NCBI GenBank assembly: GCA_965216535.1
Contig: OZ244175.1
Location: 3,534,001-3,598,000 of the forward strand
DNA length: 64,000 nucleotides
Reading direction: 5' to 3'
Source of the DNA: Hoeflea_A sp965216535
GTDB lineage: Bacteria > Pseudomonadota > Alphaproteobacteria > Rhizobiales > Rhizobiaceae
A program made the position numbers and the translations under genes. The notes below the pieces were generated by a model. It was not told the DNA's origin, ran no database searches, and saw only the letters and a program-made list of their open reading frames with translations. Within the stretch, counting starts at the first letter, position 1. Each line of letters opens with the position of its first letter. Below are positions 8,384 through 16,816 of the stretch, in pieces.

Positions 8384-10849
8384 ATGCGGCGGATCCTCAA
8401 AGCCCTTATCCGATTTATTTTTGTCGCCGTTCCGGTGATCCTCCTGGCGGTTGGAGCAGGGTTTTTCTGGCTCGCGCGGTCATTGCCACCGGTCTCTGGG
8501 AGCATGACACAGCAGGATCTTGGAGGTCCTGTTACGATTTCTCGTGACACCTTTGGTGTCCCCCATATCGCAGGCGAATCTCTCAATGACGTTGCGACGG
8601 GTCTTGGTTTCGCCCATGCGCAAGATCGGTTGTGGCAGATGGAAGTGTCGCGGATGGCGGCACAGGGACGCCTGTCGGAAATGTTCGGTGAGCCGACGAT
8701 CGAGACCGACATCTGGTTGCGCACCATGGGCATTCATGAGGCCGCGGCTGCCTCCTACGAGGCATTGCCTGATCGCGGCAAGGCGTTTCTTCAGGCTTAC
8801 GCCTCCGGCGTCAATGCATGGCTTGAGCGGGAAGGGCGAACCTTCGCTTCCCGGTTGCCACCGGAATTCGTGATTCTGGGGCACGAACCGGAAAAGTGGG
8901 AACCCGCCCACACCATGGCGGCGGTGAAGATGATGTCTGTCTCCCTGGCGGCCAATTCCCGGTTCGAAATATTTCGACTGTCATTCGCCCGCCTTGGCCT
9001 GACGTCCGATGAGATTCTCGACCTGTTGCCGACCGGACCAGGCGATAATCCGCCGCCGTTGCCCGATCTTTCCGATTTGCTCAACCTCGACAGCGGCCCT
9101 CTGAAACTGGAAGACGATGGTGAACGAACCGAAGCATCGCTTTTCGTTCCCGCGATTGGTTCGGCCGGGCGAGGCGCGTCCAACAATTGGGCGGTGTCTG
9201 GCGATCGGACATCGACTGGCATGCCCATCGTCGCCAACGATCCGCATCTGGAACTGACCGCGCCGTCGATATGGTATCTGGCGCATTTGCGTGTCACGGA
9301 CGAGGAGGGGACGCGCAACCTAGTGGGAACAACACTTGCGGGTACGCCGCTGGTGCTGCTGGGGCGAAGCGACAGCGTTGCCTGGGGGTTCACCAATACC
9401 GCGTCCGATGTCCAGGATATCTTTGTCGAACGCGTCAATCCGGACAATCCGGATGAATACCTGACGCCGGATGGCTGGAAACCGTTCGGATCGAAACAGG
9501 AAACGATCAAGATCAGCGGTGGCGGTGAGCGGACGTTCACACGGCAATGGACGCGCCACGGACCGGTTTTGCCTGCCGGTTACCGAGATATTGGCTCCTA
9601 TCTGCCGGAAGGCACGGTTGCTTCTCTGCAATGGGTTGCGCTGGCTCACGACGACACCACCATCATGAGCGGCCTTAACATCTGGAACGGGAATTCGGTG
9701 GCGGAATTCCAGGAGGCCATGCGTGATTACGTCACTCCGATGCAGTCCATGGTGGCGGCCGATACGCAAGGCAATATCGGATTGATTGCCCCCGGGCGCG
9801 TTCCGGTCCGCGATCCACAAAACACTGTCATGGGGCGCGCGCCGGTTCCCGGCTGGGACGCTGTCTATGATTGGAAGGGAACGATCCCGTTCGATGGCCT
9901 GCCGCGCCAAAACAATCCCGACATCGGCGCCATAGCGACCGCCAACGCCAAGATCGTCGGACCTGACTACCCCTATTTCCTGACGTTCGACTGGGAGGAG
10001 GCCTGGCGACAGGACCGTCTCGATGAGTTGATCATCGACAATACCGAAAAACAGACACCGGAAATGTCACGCGATATCCAGGGTGATGTCTACTCAACGG
10101 GCATTGCCGCTTTCGGACCTGAAATGATCAGGCTGGTGAAGGGCAAGAAAAACGTCGATGACGCGGTTCTGACCCAGCTGTCGGAGTGGGATTTCGCCAT
10201 GGAGCGCGAAAGTGCTGCCGCACTCATTTTCATGGCCTGGTTGCGAGAGAGCATGATCGATATCTACAGCGACGATCTGGGGCCGGCTTTCGAACCCTGG
10301 TTTCGGGCGCGCGGCAACGTCATGCATCGCCTGCTGCTTGGAAAAACCGCGCGCAATTGGTGCGATAACCGGTCGACCCCCGGCGAGGAAACCTGCGCGG
10401 ACATCCTGGCGGCTGGCCTCGGCAAGGCACTGGTCGACCTTGAGCAGCGCTACGGGACCGATCGCGACAAATGGACCTGGGGGGCTGCCCATGTCACGAC
10501 CGGCAGCCATGCTCCGTTTTCCAACATCCCGTATATCAATTCCTTTTTTGAAGTCCGTGTCTCCGCCGGTGGAGGGCCCTTCACGCTCGATCGGGGCGTA
10601 ACGCGGCTAAGGGATGCCAAAGCTCCTTTTGCCAGCGTCAGCGGACCGAGCTTTCGCGGCATCTACGATCTGACCGACCTGGAGAAATCCACCTACATCA
10701 TCTCGACCGGTCAGTCGGGGAACCCGTTTTCGCGGCACTATCGGGACTTTGCCAAACCCTGGTCTGACGTGGAGTCGATCTTTATTCCGACCGATCCGAA
10801 GTTCTATGAGCCTTCGGCGATCGGCAGCTGGCAATTGCTGCCGGAGTGA
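8384..10849 (+). CDS. penicillin acylase family protein (Ntn hydrolase)
   Basis: An 821-residue Ntn hydrolase of the penicillin G/acyl-homoserine-lactone acylase family. An N-terminal membrane or signal segment (about 9-31) is followed by the alpha-subunit (IPRD-like RDTFGVPHI, GLGFAHAQDRLWQME), a spacer, and the autocatalytic cleavage site RGASNNW with the nucleophile Ser266 that becomes the beta-subunit N-terminus. Substrates in the family are amides with an acyl chain, including beta-lactams and quorum-sensing lactones. Start at ATG 8384 is supported by GGAGGGA about 8 bases upstream. It stands alone, convergent with the ABC importer genes; substrate unknown. Confidence 0.9.
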   Translation: MRRILKALIRFIFVAVPVILLAVGAGFFWLARSLPPVSGSMTQQDLGGPVTISRDTFGVPHIAGESLNDVATGLGFAHAQDRLWQMEVSRMAAQGRLSEMFGEPTIETDIWLRTMGIHEAAAASYEALPDRGKAFLQAYASGVNAWLEREGRTFASRLPPEFVILGHEPEKWEPAHTMAAVKMMSVSLAANSRFEIFRLSFARLGLTSDEILDLLPTGPGDNPPPLPDLSDLLNLDSGPLKLEDDGERTEASLFVPAIGSAGRGASNNWAVSGDRTSTGMPIVANDPHLELTAPSIWYLAHLRVTDEEGTRNLVGTTLAGTPLVLLGRSDSVAWGFTNTASDVQDIFVERVNPDNPDEYLTPDGWKPFGSKQETIKISGGGERTFTRQWTRHGPVLPAGYRDIGSYLPEGTVASLQWVALAHDDTTIMSGLNIWNGNSVAEFQEAMRDYVTPMQSMVAADTQGNIGLIAPGRVPVRDPQNTVMGRAPVPGWDAVYDWKGTIPFDGLPRQNNPDIGAIATANAKIVGPDYPYFLTFDWEEAWRQDRLDELIIDNTEKQTPEMSRDIQGDVYSTGIAAFGPEMIRLVKGKKNVDDAVLTQLSEWDFAMERESAAALIFMAWLRESMIDIYSDDLGPAFEPWFRARGNVMHRLLLGKTARNWCDNRSTPGEETCADILAAGLGKALVDLEQRYGTDRDKWTWGAAHVTTGSHAPFSNIPYINSFFEVRVSAGGGPFTLDRGVTRLRDAKAPFASVSGPSFRGIYDLTDLEKSTYIISTGQSGNPFSRHYRDFAKPWSDVESIFIPTDPKFYEPSAIGSWQLLPE

Positions 10850-10852
10850 GGA

Positions 10853-10864
10853 AGCCCGCGGGCT
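10853..10864. terminator. short palindrome between convergent genes
   Basis: A perfect 12-base palindrome, AGCCCGCGGGCT, lies between the stops of the acylase and the permease gene and overlaps the permease stop codon. On the plus strand it is followed by ACCTTTT. It could act as a weak bidirectional terminator; the stem is short, so this is tentative. Confidence 0.3.
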
Positions 10865-11693
10865 ACCTTTTCAGGTGACGCGTGAGACGCGCTTCGAGCA
10901 AGTTCCACAGGTTGCGCAGAACCTCGACGATGATCAGATAGAAGATGGCTGCCCAAATATAGGTCTGGAAATCGAACGTGCGCGAATAGGCGCGGCGTGT
11001 CTCGCCGAACAGGTCGAAAACGGTGATGATCGCGACGATGGCCGAGCCCTTGATCATCAGGATGATCTCATTGCCGTAGGGGCGCAGTGCAACAATCATC
11101 GCCTGAGGCAAAATGACCTTGCGATAGGCCTGCAAACGGGACAGGCCCAGGGCCATGGCACCCTCGAACTGTCCTCTTGGCACGCTTTGCAGGGCACCGC
11201 GCAGGATTTCTGCCTGATAGGCGGCGGTATTGAGCGTAAAGGCCAGTATCGCGCAGTTCCATGGATCGCGGAAGAAGCCCCACAAACCAATGGCCTGCAA
11301 TTGCGGGCGAAACTCGCCAAGGCCGTAGTAAATAAGGAACAACTGGGCGATCAGCGGCGTGCCGCGGAAAAAGTAGACATAGGCATAGGCTGGCGCCGAC
11401 AACCACCGGCTCTTCGACATGCGGCCGTAGGTCACTGGTAGAGAGACCAGGGCACCGAGCACTATTGAAATCCCAACCAGGGTGAGTGTGACCTGCAAAC
11501 CGGAGAAGTATCGCGGCGCATAACGATCGATCTTTTCCGGATCCCATTCGCTCGTCAGGAAGAGGATGATGCTAAGCCCGATCAGCAACCAGATCGCCAT
11601 CATGAAGGTGCCGGTCAGGCGACCGGCGGTCCAACCCCCGACGACCTCGGGTGGTGCAGGCCTTGCATCGATCATCTTCGCGGTGACGGTCAT
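10863..11693 (-). CDS. amino acid ABC transporter permease (HisM-like)
   Basis: A 276-residue inner-membrane permease of the polar amino acid (His/Glu/Arg/opine) ABC importer family. About five or six hydrophobic segments surround the typical ATPase-contact loop EILRGALQSVPRGQFEGA...GLS with the downstream VILPQA segment. Start ATG 11693 overlaps the stop of the upstream permease by 4 bases (ATGA). The long N-terminal part before the first permease domain, with WLLIGLSIILFLTSEWDPEK, resembles HisM proteins of rhizobia. Together with the adjacent permease and binding protein it forms an importer, but no ATP-binding subunit is encoded here. Confidence 0.92.
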   Translation of the reverse strand: MTVTAKMIDARPAPPEVVGGWTAGRLTGTFMMAIWLLIGLSIILFLTSEWDPEKIDRYAPRYFSGLQVTLTLVGISIVLGALVSLPVTYGRMSKSRWLSAPAYAYVYFFRGTPLIAQLFLIYYGLGEFRPQLQAIGLWGFFRDPWNCAILAFTLNTAAYQAEILRGALQSVPRGQFEGAMALGLSRLQAYRKVILPQAMIVALRPYGNEIILMIKGSAIVAIITVFDLFGETRRAYSRTFDFQTYIWAAIFYLIIVEVLRNLWNLLEARLTRHLKR

Positions 11694-12403
11694 ATCCGCG
11701 CCTCCGACTGTTCGACACGACGCTCGATGGCCCCGATGACGATGGAAGAAAGGACCGCAAGCAAGAGGAAAAGCAGGCATGCGATGCCGAAAAACAGGAA
11801 AGCTTCCTTGCTTACGCGCGCTGCTATGCCGGCCTGACGCAGTATGTCGGGCAACCCGATAACCGATACAAGCGCCGTCTCCTTCAGTAGAATCATCCAA
11901 AGATTGCCGAGGCCGGGCAGGGCGATTCGAACAAGCTGCGGCAAAATAATCTTCCACATCGTCCGGAACTTGCTGAGTCCCAGCGCGTGGCCGCCCTCAT
12001 ACTGACCGGCGGGGATTGCCTTGAAGGCTGATACGAACACCTCGCTGGAAAAGGCCGAAAAAACCACCCCAAGGGCGATCATGCCGGCGACGAACGAGTT
12101 GATTTCGATTGCGGATTCGTAACCCAGTGCCAACAACAGCTGTCGAATGCCGATCTGCAGGCCGAAATAGACCAGAAAAAGTGTCAGGAGTTCGGGCAGG
12201 CCGCGAAAGATCGTGGTGTAGATTTCTGCGGCCATGCGAATGGAGCGCTCATTGCTCTGTTTCGCCAGAGCGAGAAAAAAGCCCAGGACTAGCCCAAAGG
12301 GTAAGGTGCAGACCGCCAAGCTGATGGTTATGAGAACGCCGGATGCGATCTGATCTCCCCATCCATCGGGTCCGAAACTCAGCAGGGTGAGTGTCTCTTG
12401 CAT
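11690..12403 (-). CDS. amino acid ABC transporter permease (HisQ-like)
   Basis: A 237-residue permease pairing with the HisM-like subunit. It has about five hydrophobic helices, the IFRGLPELLTLFLVYFG signature of polar amino acid permeases, and the ATPase-contact loop FKAIPAGQYEGGHALGLSKF followed by IILPQL. It is the middle gene of a three-gene unit: binding protein, this permease, then the HisM-like permease with a 4-base overlap. A stem-loop of 11 base pairs separates it from the binding protein gene, which probably lets the binding protein be made in excess. Confidence 0.93.
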   Translation of the reverse strand: MQETLTLLSFGPDGWGDQIASGVLITISLAVCTLPFGLVLGFFLALAKQSNERSIRMAAEIYTTIFRGLPELLTLFLVYFGLQIGIRQLLLALGYESAIEINSFVAGMIALGVVFSAFSSEVFVSAFKAIPAGQYEGGHALGLSKFRTMWKIILPQLVRIALPGLGNLWMILLKETALVSVIGLPDILRQAGIAARVSKEAFLFFGIACLLFLLLAVLSSIVIGAIERRVEQSEARI

Positions 12404-12446
12404 CGCTATCCGCTACGGCTATCTCGCCGCATATCCCCTCAATATT

Positions 12447-12474
12447 GGGATGGCGGGGTGTTGCCCGCCATCCC
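12447..12474 (-). promoter_or_regulatory. intercistronic stem-loop
   Basis: GGGATGGCGGG at 12447-12457 is a perfect inverted repeat of CCCGCCATCCC at 12464-12474, with a 6-base loop. It lies between the stop of the binding-protein gene (12493) and the permease start (12403) and has no T-run behind it. Position and form suggest a partial terminator or mRNA-stabilising hairpin that raises binding protein over permease levels, as in other ABC importer operons. Confidence 0.55.
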
Positions 12475-12492
12475 GATACGATTGCAGCCCTA

Positions 12493-13275
12493 TCAGTCGC
12501 CGTAGACGTCGACCTCGAAGTACTTGTCGTTGATTTCCTTGTATTTGCCGTTAGCCCGGATGGCGGCGATAGCGGTGTTGAACATTTCGCGCAGCTCATC
12601 CTCACCCTTGCGGACAGCGATGCCGGCGCCTTCGCCATTGATGACCGGGTCCGGTGTCAGCGTGCCGATGATCTTGCAGCATTCGCCGTCCGACGTTTCC
12701 AGCCACTCCGACAGCACGATCACGTCGTCGATAACGGCGTCGATGCGGCCACTGGCAATGTCGAGCTTGTACTCATCCGGTGTCGGGTAGAGTCGCAGAT
12801 CGGCGGAGCCCAGCTTCTCCTCAGCGTAGTTCGAGTGGGTAGTGGAGCTTTGCGCACCCAGGATCTTGCCGTCCAGCCCGGCGTCGGTCGCATCGGTGAT
12901 GTCGGAGTCTTTCGGCACGGCAATGGCGGGTGGCGTGTTGTAGTACTTGTCGGAGAAGTCGACCTTTTCCTTGCGCTCGTCGGTAATCGACATCGAGGCG
13001 ATGATGGCGTCGAACTTGCCGGCAATCAAAGACGGAATGATGCCGTCCCAGTCATTCGTGACGAATTCGCATTTGACCTTCATTTCGTCGCAAAGCGCTT
13101 TGGCAATGTCGACATCGAAACCAACCAGTTCACCGCTGGTGGTCAGATTGTTGAAGGGTGGATAAGCGCCTTCGGTTCCGATCTTGATGGTTTTGCTGTG
13201 ATTGTCAGCCTGTGCGGCTCCCAAGCTCAGCGCCAGGGCGGCGACGGCCACCGTGATTTTCGTTATGTTTCGCAT
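12493..13275 (-). CDS. periplasmic amino acid-binding protein of ABC importer
   Basis: A 260-residue periplasmic binding protein of the HisJ/ArgT type. A typical signal peptide (about 1-24, cleavage after GAAQA) precedes the mature IKIGTEGAYPPFN start; GFDVDIAKALC and the DWDGIIPSLIAGKFDAII segment are the family signature, and DERKEKVDFSDKYY is the hinge-side ligand segment. Ligand is probably a basic or polar amino acid, not resolved further. Start ATG 13275 has AAAGGA about 7 bases upstream. It is the first gene of the importer unit. The 177-base space upstream to the moeA stop must contain its promoter. Confidence 0.92.
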   Translation of the reverse strand: MRNITKITVAVAALALSLGAAQADNHSKTIKIGTEGAYPPFNNLTTSGELVGFDVDIAKALCDEMKVKCEFVTNDWDGIIPSLIAGKFDAIIASMSITDERKEKVDFSDKYYNTPPAIAVPKDSDITDATDAGLDGKILGAQSSTTHSNYAEEKLGSADLRLYPTPDEYKLDIASGRIDAVIDDVIVLSEWLETSDGECCKIIGTLTPDPVINGEGAGIAVRKGEDELREMFNTAIAAIRANGKYKEINDKYFEVDVYGD

Positions 13276-13452
13276 TGTTATCCTTTCTGCATTGTGCCGT
13301 GTGTTGATTGATTTTTGGCGGCACACAACGCGGCTCCTCCCAGACCCGCGTAAATGCCGATATTCCCACTGTTTTCGAAAAGAATGCAACCGTAAAAGTG
13401 CGGATGGGGTCAGGGTATTTCCTGGCCCGGTTTATGCGGACTGTCGCACCGC

Positions 13453-14733
13453 TCAACCCGCGGGAATTCCGAACTCCGAAAACGGGATATAGGAGACCCT
13501 ATCACCTCGCGATACGGCCGAAACGTCCTCCGGAAGTTCGATGAGACCATCGGCGCGGCGCAAGCCGGAAATGAGTCCCGACCCGTCATGAGGGAATTTG
13601 CAGGCGAGGGGACCTGTCTCCGTCTGTTCGAGCCAGCCGCGCAGAAACTCCCGACGATCAGTCTTCTTCCGGGCGATCTCGAAACCGGCGGAAACTGGAA
13701 TGCGCAGGGGAGGACGGTAATTGCCGCCGCCCAGGATGCGAAGAACGGGAATTGCATAGAGCAGGAAACAAACGAAAGCGGCTACCGGATTGCCGGGAAG
13801 CCCGAGATAGACGCAATTGCCGATTTGTCCAAACGTCATCGGTCGACCGGGTTTGATAGCGATCTGCCACAGGTGCCGTTGTCCCAGTTTGTCCAGGGCA
13901 CTCACCATATGGTCTTCGTCGCCGCGTGAGGCTCCACCGGTCGTCAGAATGACGTCGCATTCGACAGCTGCTTCAGCCAAGAGGCTTTCGACACCGACCC
14001 GTTCGTCCTTCAGGACACCGAGATCGCTGACAATAACCGGCTGCAGACGACACAGCGCATCCAGCATATGGTGGTTGGAATCGAAAACCTGTCCGACATC
14101 GATCGTTGAGCTGGAGCCGGGCCGCAGCAATTCGTTCCCGGAAGAGACAAGGCCAACACGAAGTTTGCGATAAACTGAAACCTCAGCTTTGCCCAAAGAA
14201 GCCAGTGCCGCGATGTCCTGTGGGCGAAGCATCCGCCGAGCCTCCACGACAGTGTCACCCGCCTGGACGTCTTCACCAGCGCGGCGTCTATTGGCGCCCG
14301 GTTTGAGCCCGGGCGGCAGATCGACCGCCCGGCCATCGTCTGACAGCTGGCAGTCTTCCTGCATCGCCACGGTATCCGCGTTGGCCGGCATGACAGCGCC
14401 GGTAAATATGCGCGCGGCGTGACCAGGTCTCAGTGTGACCTGTCCCAGATCTCCTGCGGCAATGCGCGGACCAAGGCGCATTTGGGTCGAGGCAGCGTAG
14501 TCGCTGTGTGCAAAGGCAAACCCGTCGACCGCACTGTTGTCGTGCAAGGGCACATGACGCGGTGCCGCGACCGACGTGGCGAGATGCCTTCCAAAGGCCT
14601 GGTCCAGCGGAATGGTCTCTTCGGCGGCTATCGCGGACAGTCGAGAGCATAGCAGGTCGATAACCTCGTCGTGGCGCATTCGGTCCTTGTCGTGCAAGAA
14701 ACAGTCGTTGATGAGATGTGCCTGGTCAGCCAT
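13453..14733 (-). CDS. moeA: molybdopterin molybdotransferase MoeA
   Basis: A 426-residue MoeA/gephyrin-E type enzyme that inserts molybdate into adenylylated molybdopterin. Seen are the early segment (LHDNSAVDGFAF), the IFTGAVMPANADTV segment, the MoCF-binding domain with TTGGASRGDEDHM, and the GLPGNPVAAFV segment before the C-terminal beta domain. It is the last gene of the Moco unit and its start overlaps the mobB stop by 8 bases. The N-terminal 18 residues before MRHDEV are unusual, so translation might begin at the later Met. About family size (E. coli MoeA is 411). Confidence 0.95.
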   Translation of the reverse strand: MADQAHLINDCFLHDKDRMRHDEVIDLLCSRLSAIAAEETIPLDQAFGRHLATSVAAPRHVPLHDNSAVDGFAFAHSDYAASTQMRLGPRIAAGDLGQVTLRPGHAARIFTGAVMPANADTVAMQEDCQLSDDGRAVDLPPGLKPGANRRRAGEDVQAGDTVVEARRMLRPQDIAALASLGKAEVSVYRKLRVGLVSSGNELLRPGSSSTIDVGQVFDSNHHMLDALCRLQPVIVSDLGVLKDERVGVESLLAEAAVECDVILTTGGASRGDEDHMVSALDKLGQRHLWQIAIKPGRPMTFGQIGNCVYLGLPGNPVAAFVCFLLYAIPVLRILGGGNYRPPLRIPVSAGFEIARKKTDRREFLRGWLEQTETGPLACKFPHDGSGLISGLRRADGLIELPEDVSAVSRGDRVSYIPFSEFGIPAG

Positions 14734-15250
14734 TCATCATGTGCCTTTCAAGACCGGTATGCCGCTCGACGAAATCGGCGATTGCGCTAGTGTCGTCAAG
14801 GTCGAACACCGGCAGTGACGTCGAACCGACATCGTGATCGGCGGCGATCGCGACTATGGATGGATCGCTCTCGCACAGCGGCGTGCTATCTGCGGCCTCC
14901 AGTCGCCGCGCTTCAAGCTTGTCGTGGCCTTCGCGCTTGTAACCCTCGACCACAATAAGATCGCAGGGTCCGAGCCTCGCCAAAATGTCGGACAGCGGAG
15001 GTTCCGTCTCGTTGCGCAATTCGTGCATCAGCGCCCAGCGGCTGCCGGAAACAATGGCGACCTCGGTCGCGCCCGCCTGGCGGTGTCGAAAGCTGTCGGT
15101 GCCCTCGGTATCAATGTCGAAGCTGTGATGGGCGTGTTTGACAGTCGATACCTTCCAGCCGCGCCGCGTCAACTCCTCCACCAAGCGAACCGTCAGTCCG
15201 GTTTTGCCCGAGTTCTTCCAGCCGGTGATGCCGAAAATACGTCCGGTCAT
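14726..15250 (-). CDS. mobB: molybdopterin-guanine dinucleotide biosynthesis protein MobB
   Basis: A 174-residue GTP-binding protein that assists MobA in making molybdopterin guanine dinucleotide. The Walker A loop is at the N-terminus (GWKNSGKTGL), followed by STVKHAHHSFDID and the DLIVVEGYKREGHDKLE segment, all characteristic of MobB. It overlaps mobA upstream by 4 bases and moeA downstream by 8 bases, so the three are translationally coupled. Presence of MobA/MobB indicates that the cell makes bis-MGD enzymes of the DMSO reductase/formate dehydrogenase type. Confidence 0.95.
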   Translation of the reverse strand: MTGRIFGITGWKNSGKTGLTVRLVEELTRRGWKVSTVKHAHHSFDIDTEGTDSFRHRQAGATEVAIVSGSRWALMHELRNETEPPLSDILARLGPCDLIVVEGYKREGHDKLEARRLEAADSTPLCESDPSIVAIAADHDVGSTSLPVFDLDDTSAIADFVERHTGLERHMMNG

Positions 15251-15906
15251 GTCGGGCCGGCCAGTGTCGCCACCAATCGACCGTGAACCGCTTCGGCCGT
15301 TTCGAGGTCCTGCGGCGTATTGACGTTGAAGAATGGATCGACCGTTTCTCCTTCATGCTCGATCTGTGGAAACTCGACCATGCGAAGGTCATGACGCCGC
15401 GCCCAGGCAACCACTTTGAAGGTGTCCGTTTCTCGCATCCAGTCTTCGAGATCTTCGCGCAGCACAACCGGCCAAAGTGCAAAGACCGGATGGCGATTGC
15501 CGCCGGTCGTCGCCATTCCGATGGATCCGTCAGCGAGTTCGGTCTCAGCGGCCAGTCGATCAACCAAATCGGTCGGGAAGAATGGCGTGTCGGCAGCGAC
15601 CGTGACGATGTGCGTTGCCTCGGGTTCCTGATCGGCAATCCATGACATGCCGGCTGCGACACCGGCGAGAGGTCCCGCAAATCCTGTAATGGTGTCAGCG
15701 ACAACGGGAAGGTCGAACCCGGCCAGGCGACCGGGATCGCCATTGGCATTGAGCAGAATACGACGCACCTGGGGCGTCAGCCGATCACGGACCCGGCCCA
15801 GCATCGGCTTGCCACCGATCGGAAGCAGTGCCTTGTCACCGCCGCCCATGCGGCTCGACCGTCCCCCGGCCAAAATGCAGCCGACAATCCTGTCCTTGGG
15901 GTTCAT
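15247..15906 (-). CDS. mobA: molybdenum cofactor guanylyltransferase MobA
   Basis: A 219-residue nucleotidyltransferase that attaches GMP to Mo-molybdopterin. The N-terminal signature LAGGRSSRMGGGDKALL is intact, with the metal-site Asp in VAADTPF and the later ATTGGNRHPVFALW segment. It follows fdhD by 18 bases and overlaps mobB by 4 bases. Length is close to E. coli MobA (194) with a slightly longer C-terminus. Start ATG 15906. Confidence 0.95.
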   Translation of the reverse strand: MNPKDRIVGCILAGGRSSRMGGGDKALLPIGGKPMLGRVRDRLTPQVRRILLNANGDPGRLAGFDLPVVADTITGFAGPLAGVAAGMSWIADQEPEATHIVTVAADTPFFPTDLVDRLAAETELADGSIGMATTGGNRHPVFALWPVVLREDLEDWMRETDTFKVVAWARRHDLRMVEFPQIEHEGETVDPFFNVNTPQDLETAEAVHGRLVATLAGPT

Positions 15907-15924
15907 ATTGATCGTGTCCGTGCC

Positions 15925-16806
15925 CTAACGAGAAGTGAGCGCGCCTTTGCGGTTATGTTTCTGATCCTCTTCGGAGACCTGCTTCGGATCAAGGTCATAA
16001 TGAATTCGCCCCTGTCCCGAAAGTGCCAGGAACCGTTTGCCACGGGCCCGGCCAACCAGCGTCAAGTTAACCTGGCGGGCGAGATCGACACCCCATGCGG
16101 TGAAGCCGGACCGCGAGACAAGGATGGGAATCCCCATGATCGCAGTTTTGATCACCATTTCCGAGGTCAGGCGGCCTGTGGTGTAGAAGATCTTGTCTTC
16201 CGGTTCGACGCCGTTGAGAAACATCCAACCGGCAATCTTGTCGACCGCATTATGCCTGCCGACATCCTCCATGTAGACCAGCGGCCGGTCCTGCCTGCAC
16301 AGGACACATCCGTGGATTGCTCCCGCGGTTAGGTAAAGGGAGGGGGCAGTGTTGATTGTTTTCGTCAGCGCATAGAGCCATGAGGTCCGCAATTGTGCTT
16401 CGGGATCAAGCGTGATGCCGTCGAAGCCGTCCATCACATCACCGAAAACGGTCCCCTGTGCACAGCCGGATGTCCGCACGCGTTTCTGCAGCTTTTCCTC
16501 GTAGTCGGTCTGCCTTTCGGTCCGTACCACAACCACATCGAGGTCGTCATCATACTCGATATCGGTCACCTTATCGTCGCGCGACAACATGTTCTGATTG
16601 AGCAGGTAGCCGACCGCGAGGAGGTCCGGATAATCGCCAATCGTCATCATCGTGACGATCTCCTGGCGGTTGAGAAAGAGCGTCAGCGGTTTCTCGGTCA
16701 CCACCCGGGTGGTGACCGGAGTTCCGTTCTCGTCGACCCCCTCGACTTCGCGCGACAGCCGATGATCCTCGGGATCCGGCATGATCAGGAAATCACTGTC
16801 AGCCAT
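15925..16806 (-). CDS. fdhD: formate dehydrogenase accessory sulfurtransferase FdhD, atypical cysteine motif
   Basis: A 293-residue FdhD-like protein, which passes sulfur from a cysteine desulfurase to the Mo-bisPGD cofactor of formate dehydrogenase. Family segments are EKPLTLFLNRQEIVTMM, YPDLLAVGYLL, MEDVGRHNAVDKIAGW and TTGRLTSEMVIKTA. In E. coli FdhD the mobile loop carries two essential cysteines in a CxxC arrangement; here the corresponding loop reads SGCAQG, with only Cys115. Another pair occurs later in HGCVLC. ATG 16806 is preferred to the upstream ATG at 16836, which would overlap the transporter gene. It lies 10 bases after the MFS stop. Formate dehydrogenase itself is not in the window. 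Confidence 0.88.
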   Translation of the reverse strand: MADSDFLIMPDPEDHRLSREVEGVDENGTPVTTRVVTEKPLTLFLNRQEIVTMMTIGDYPDLLAVGYLLNQNMLSRDDKVTDIEYDDDLDVVVVRTERQTDYEEKLQKRVRTSGCAQGTVFGDVMDGFDGITLDPEAQLRTSWLYALTKTINTAPSLYLTAGAIHGCVLCRQDRPLVYMEDVGRHNAVDKIAGWMFLNGVEPEDKIFYTTGRLTSEMVIKTAIMGIPILVSRSGFTAWGVDLARQVNLTLVGRARGKRFLALSGQGRIHYDLDPKQVSEEDQKHNRKGALTSR

Positions 16807-16816
16807 GCGACAAACC

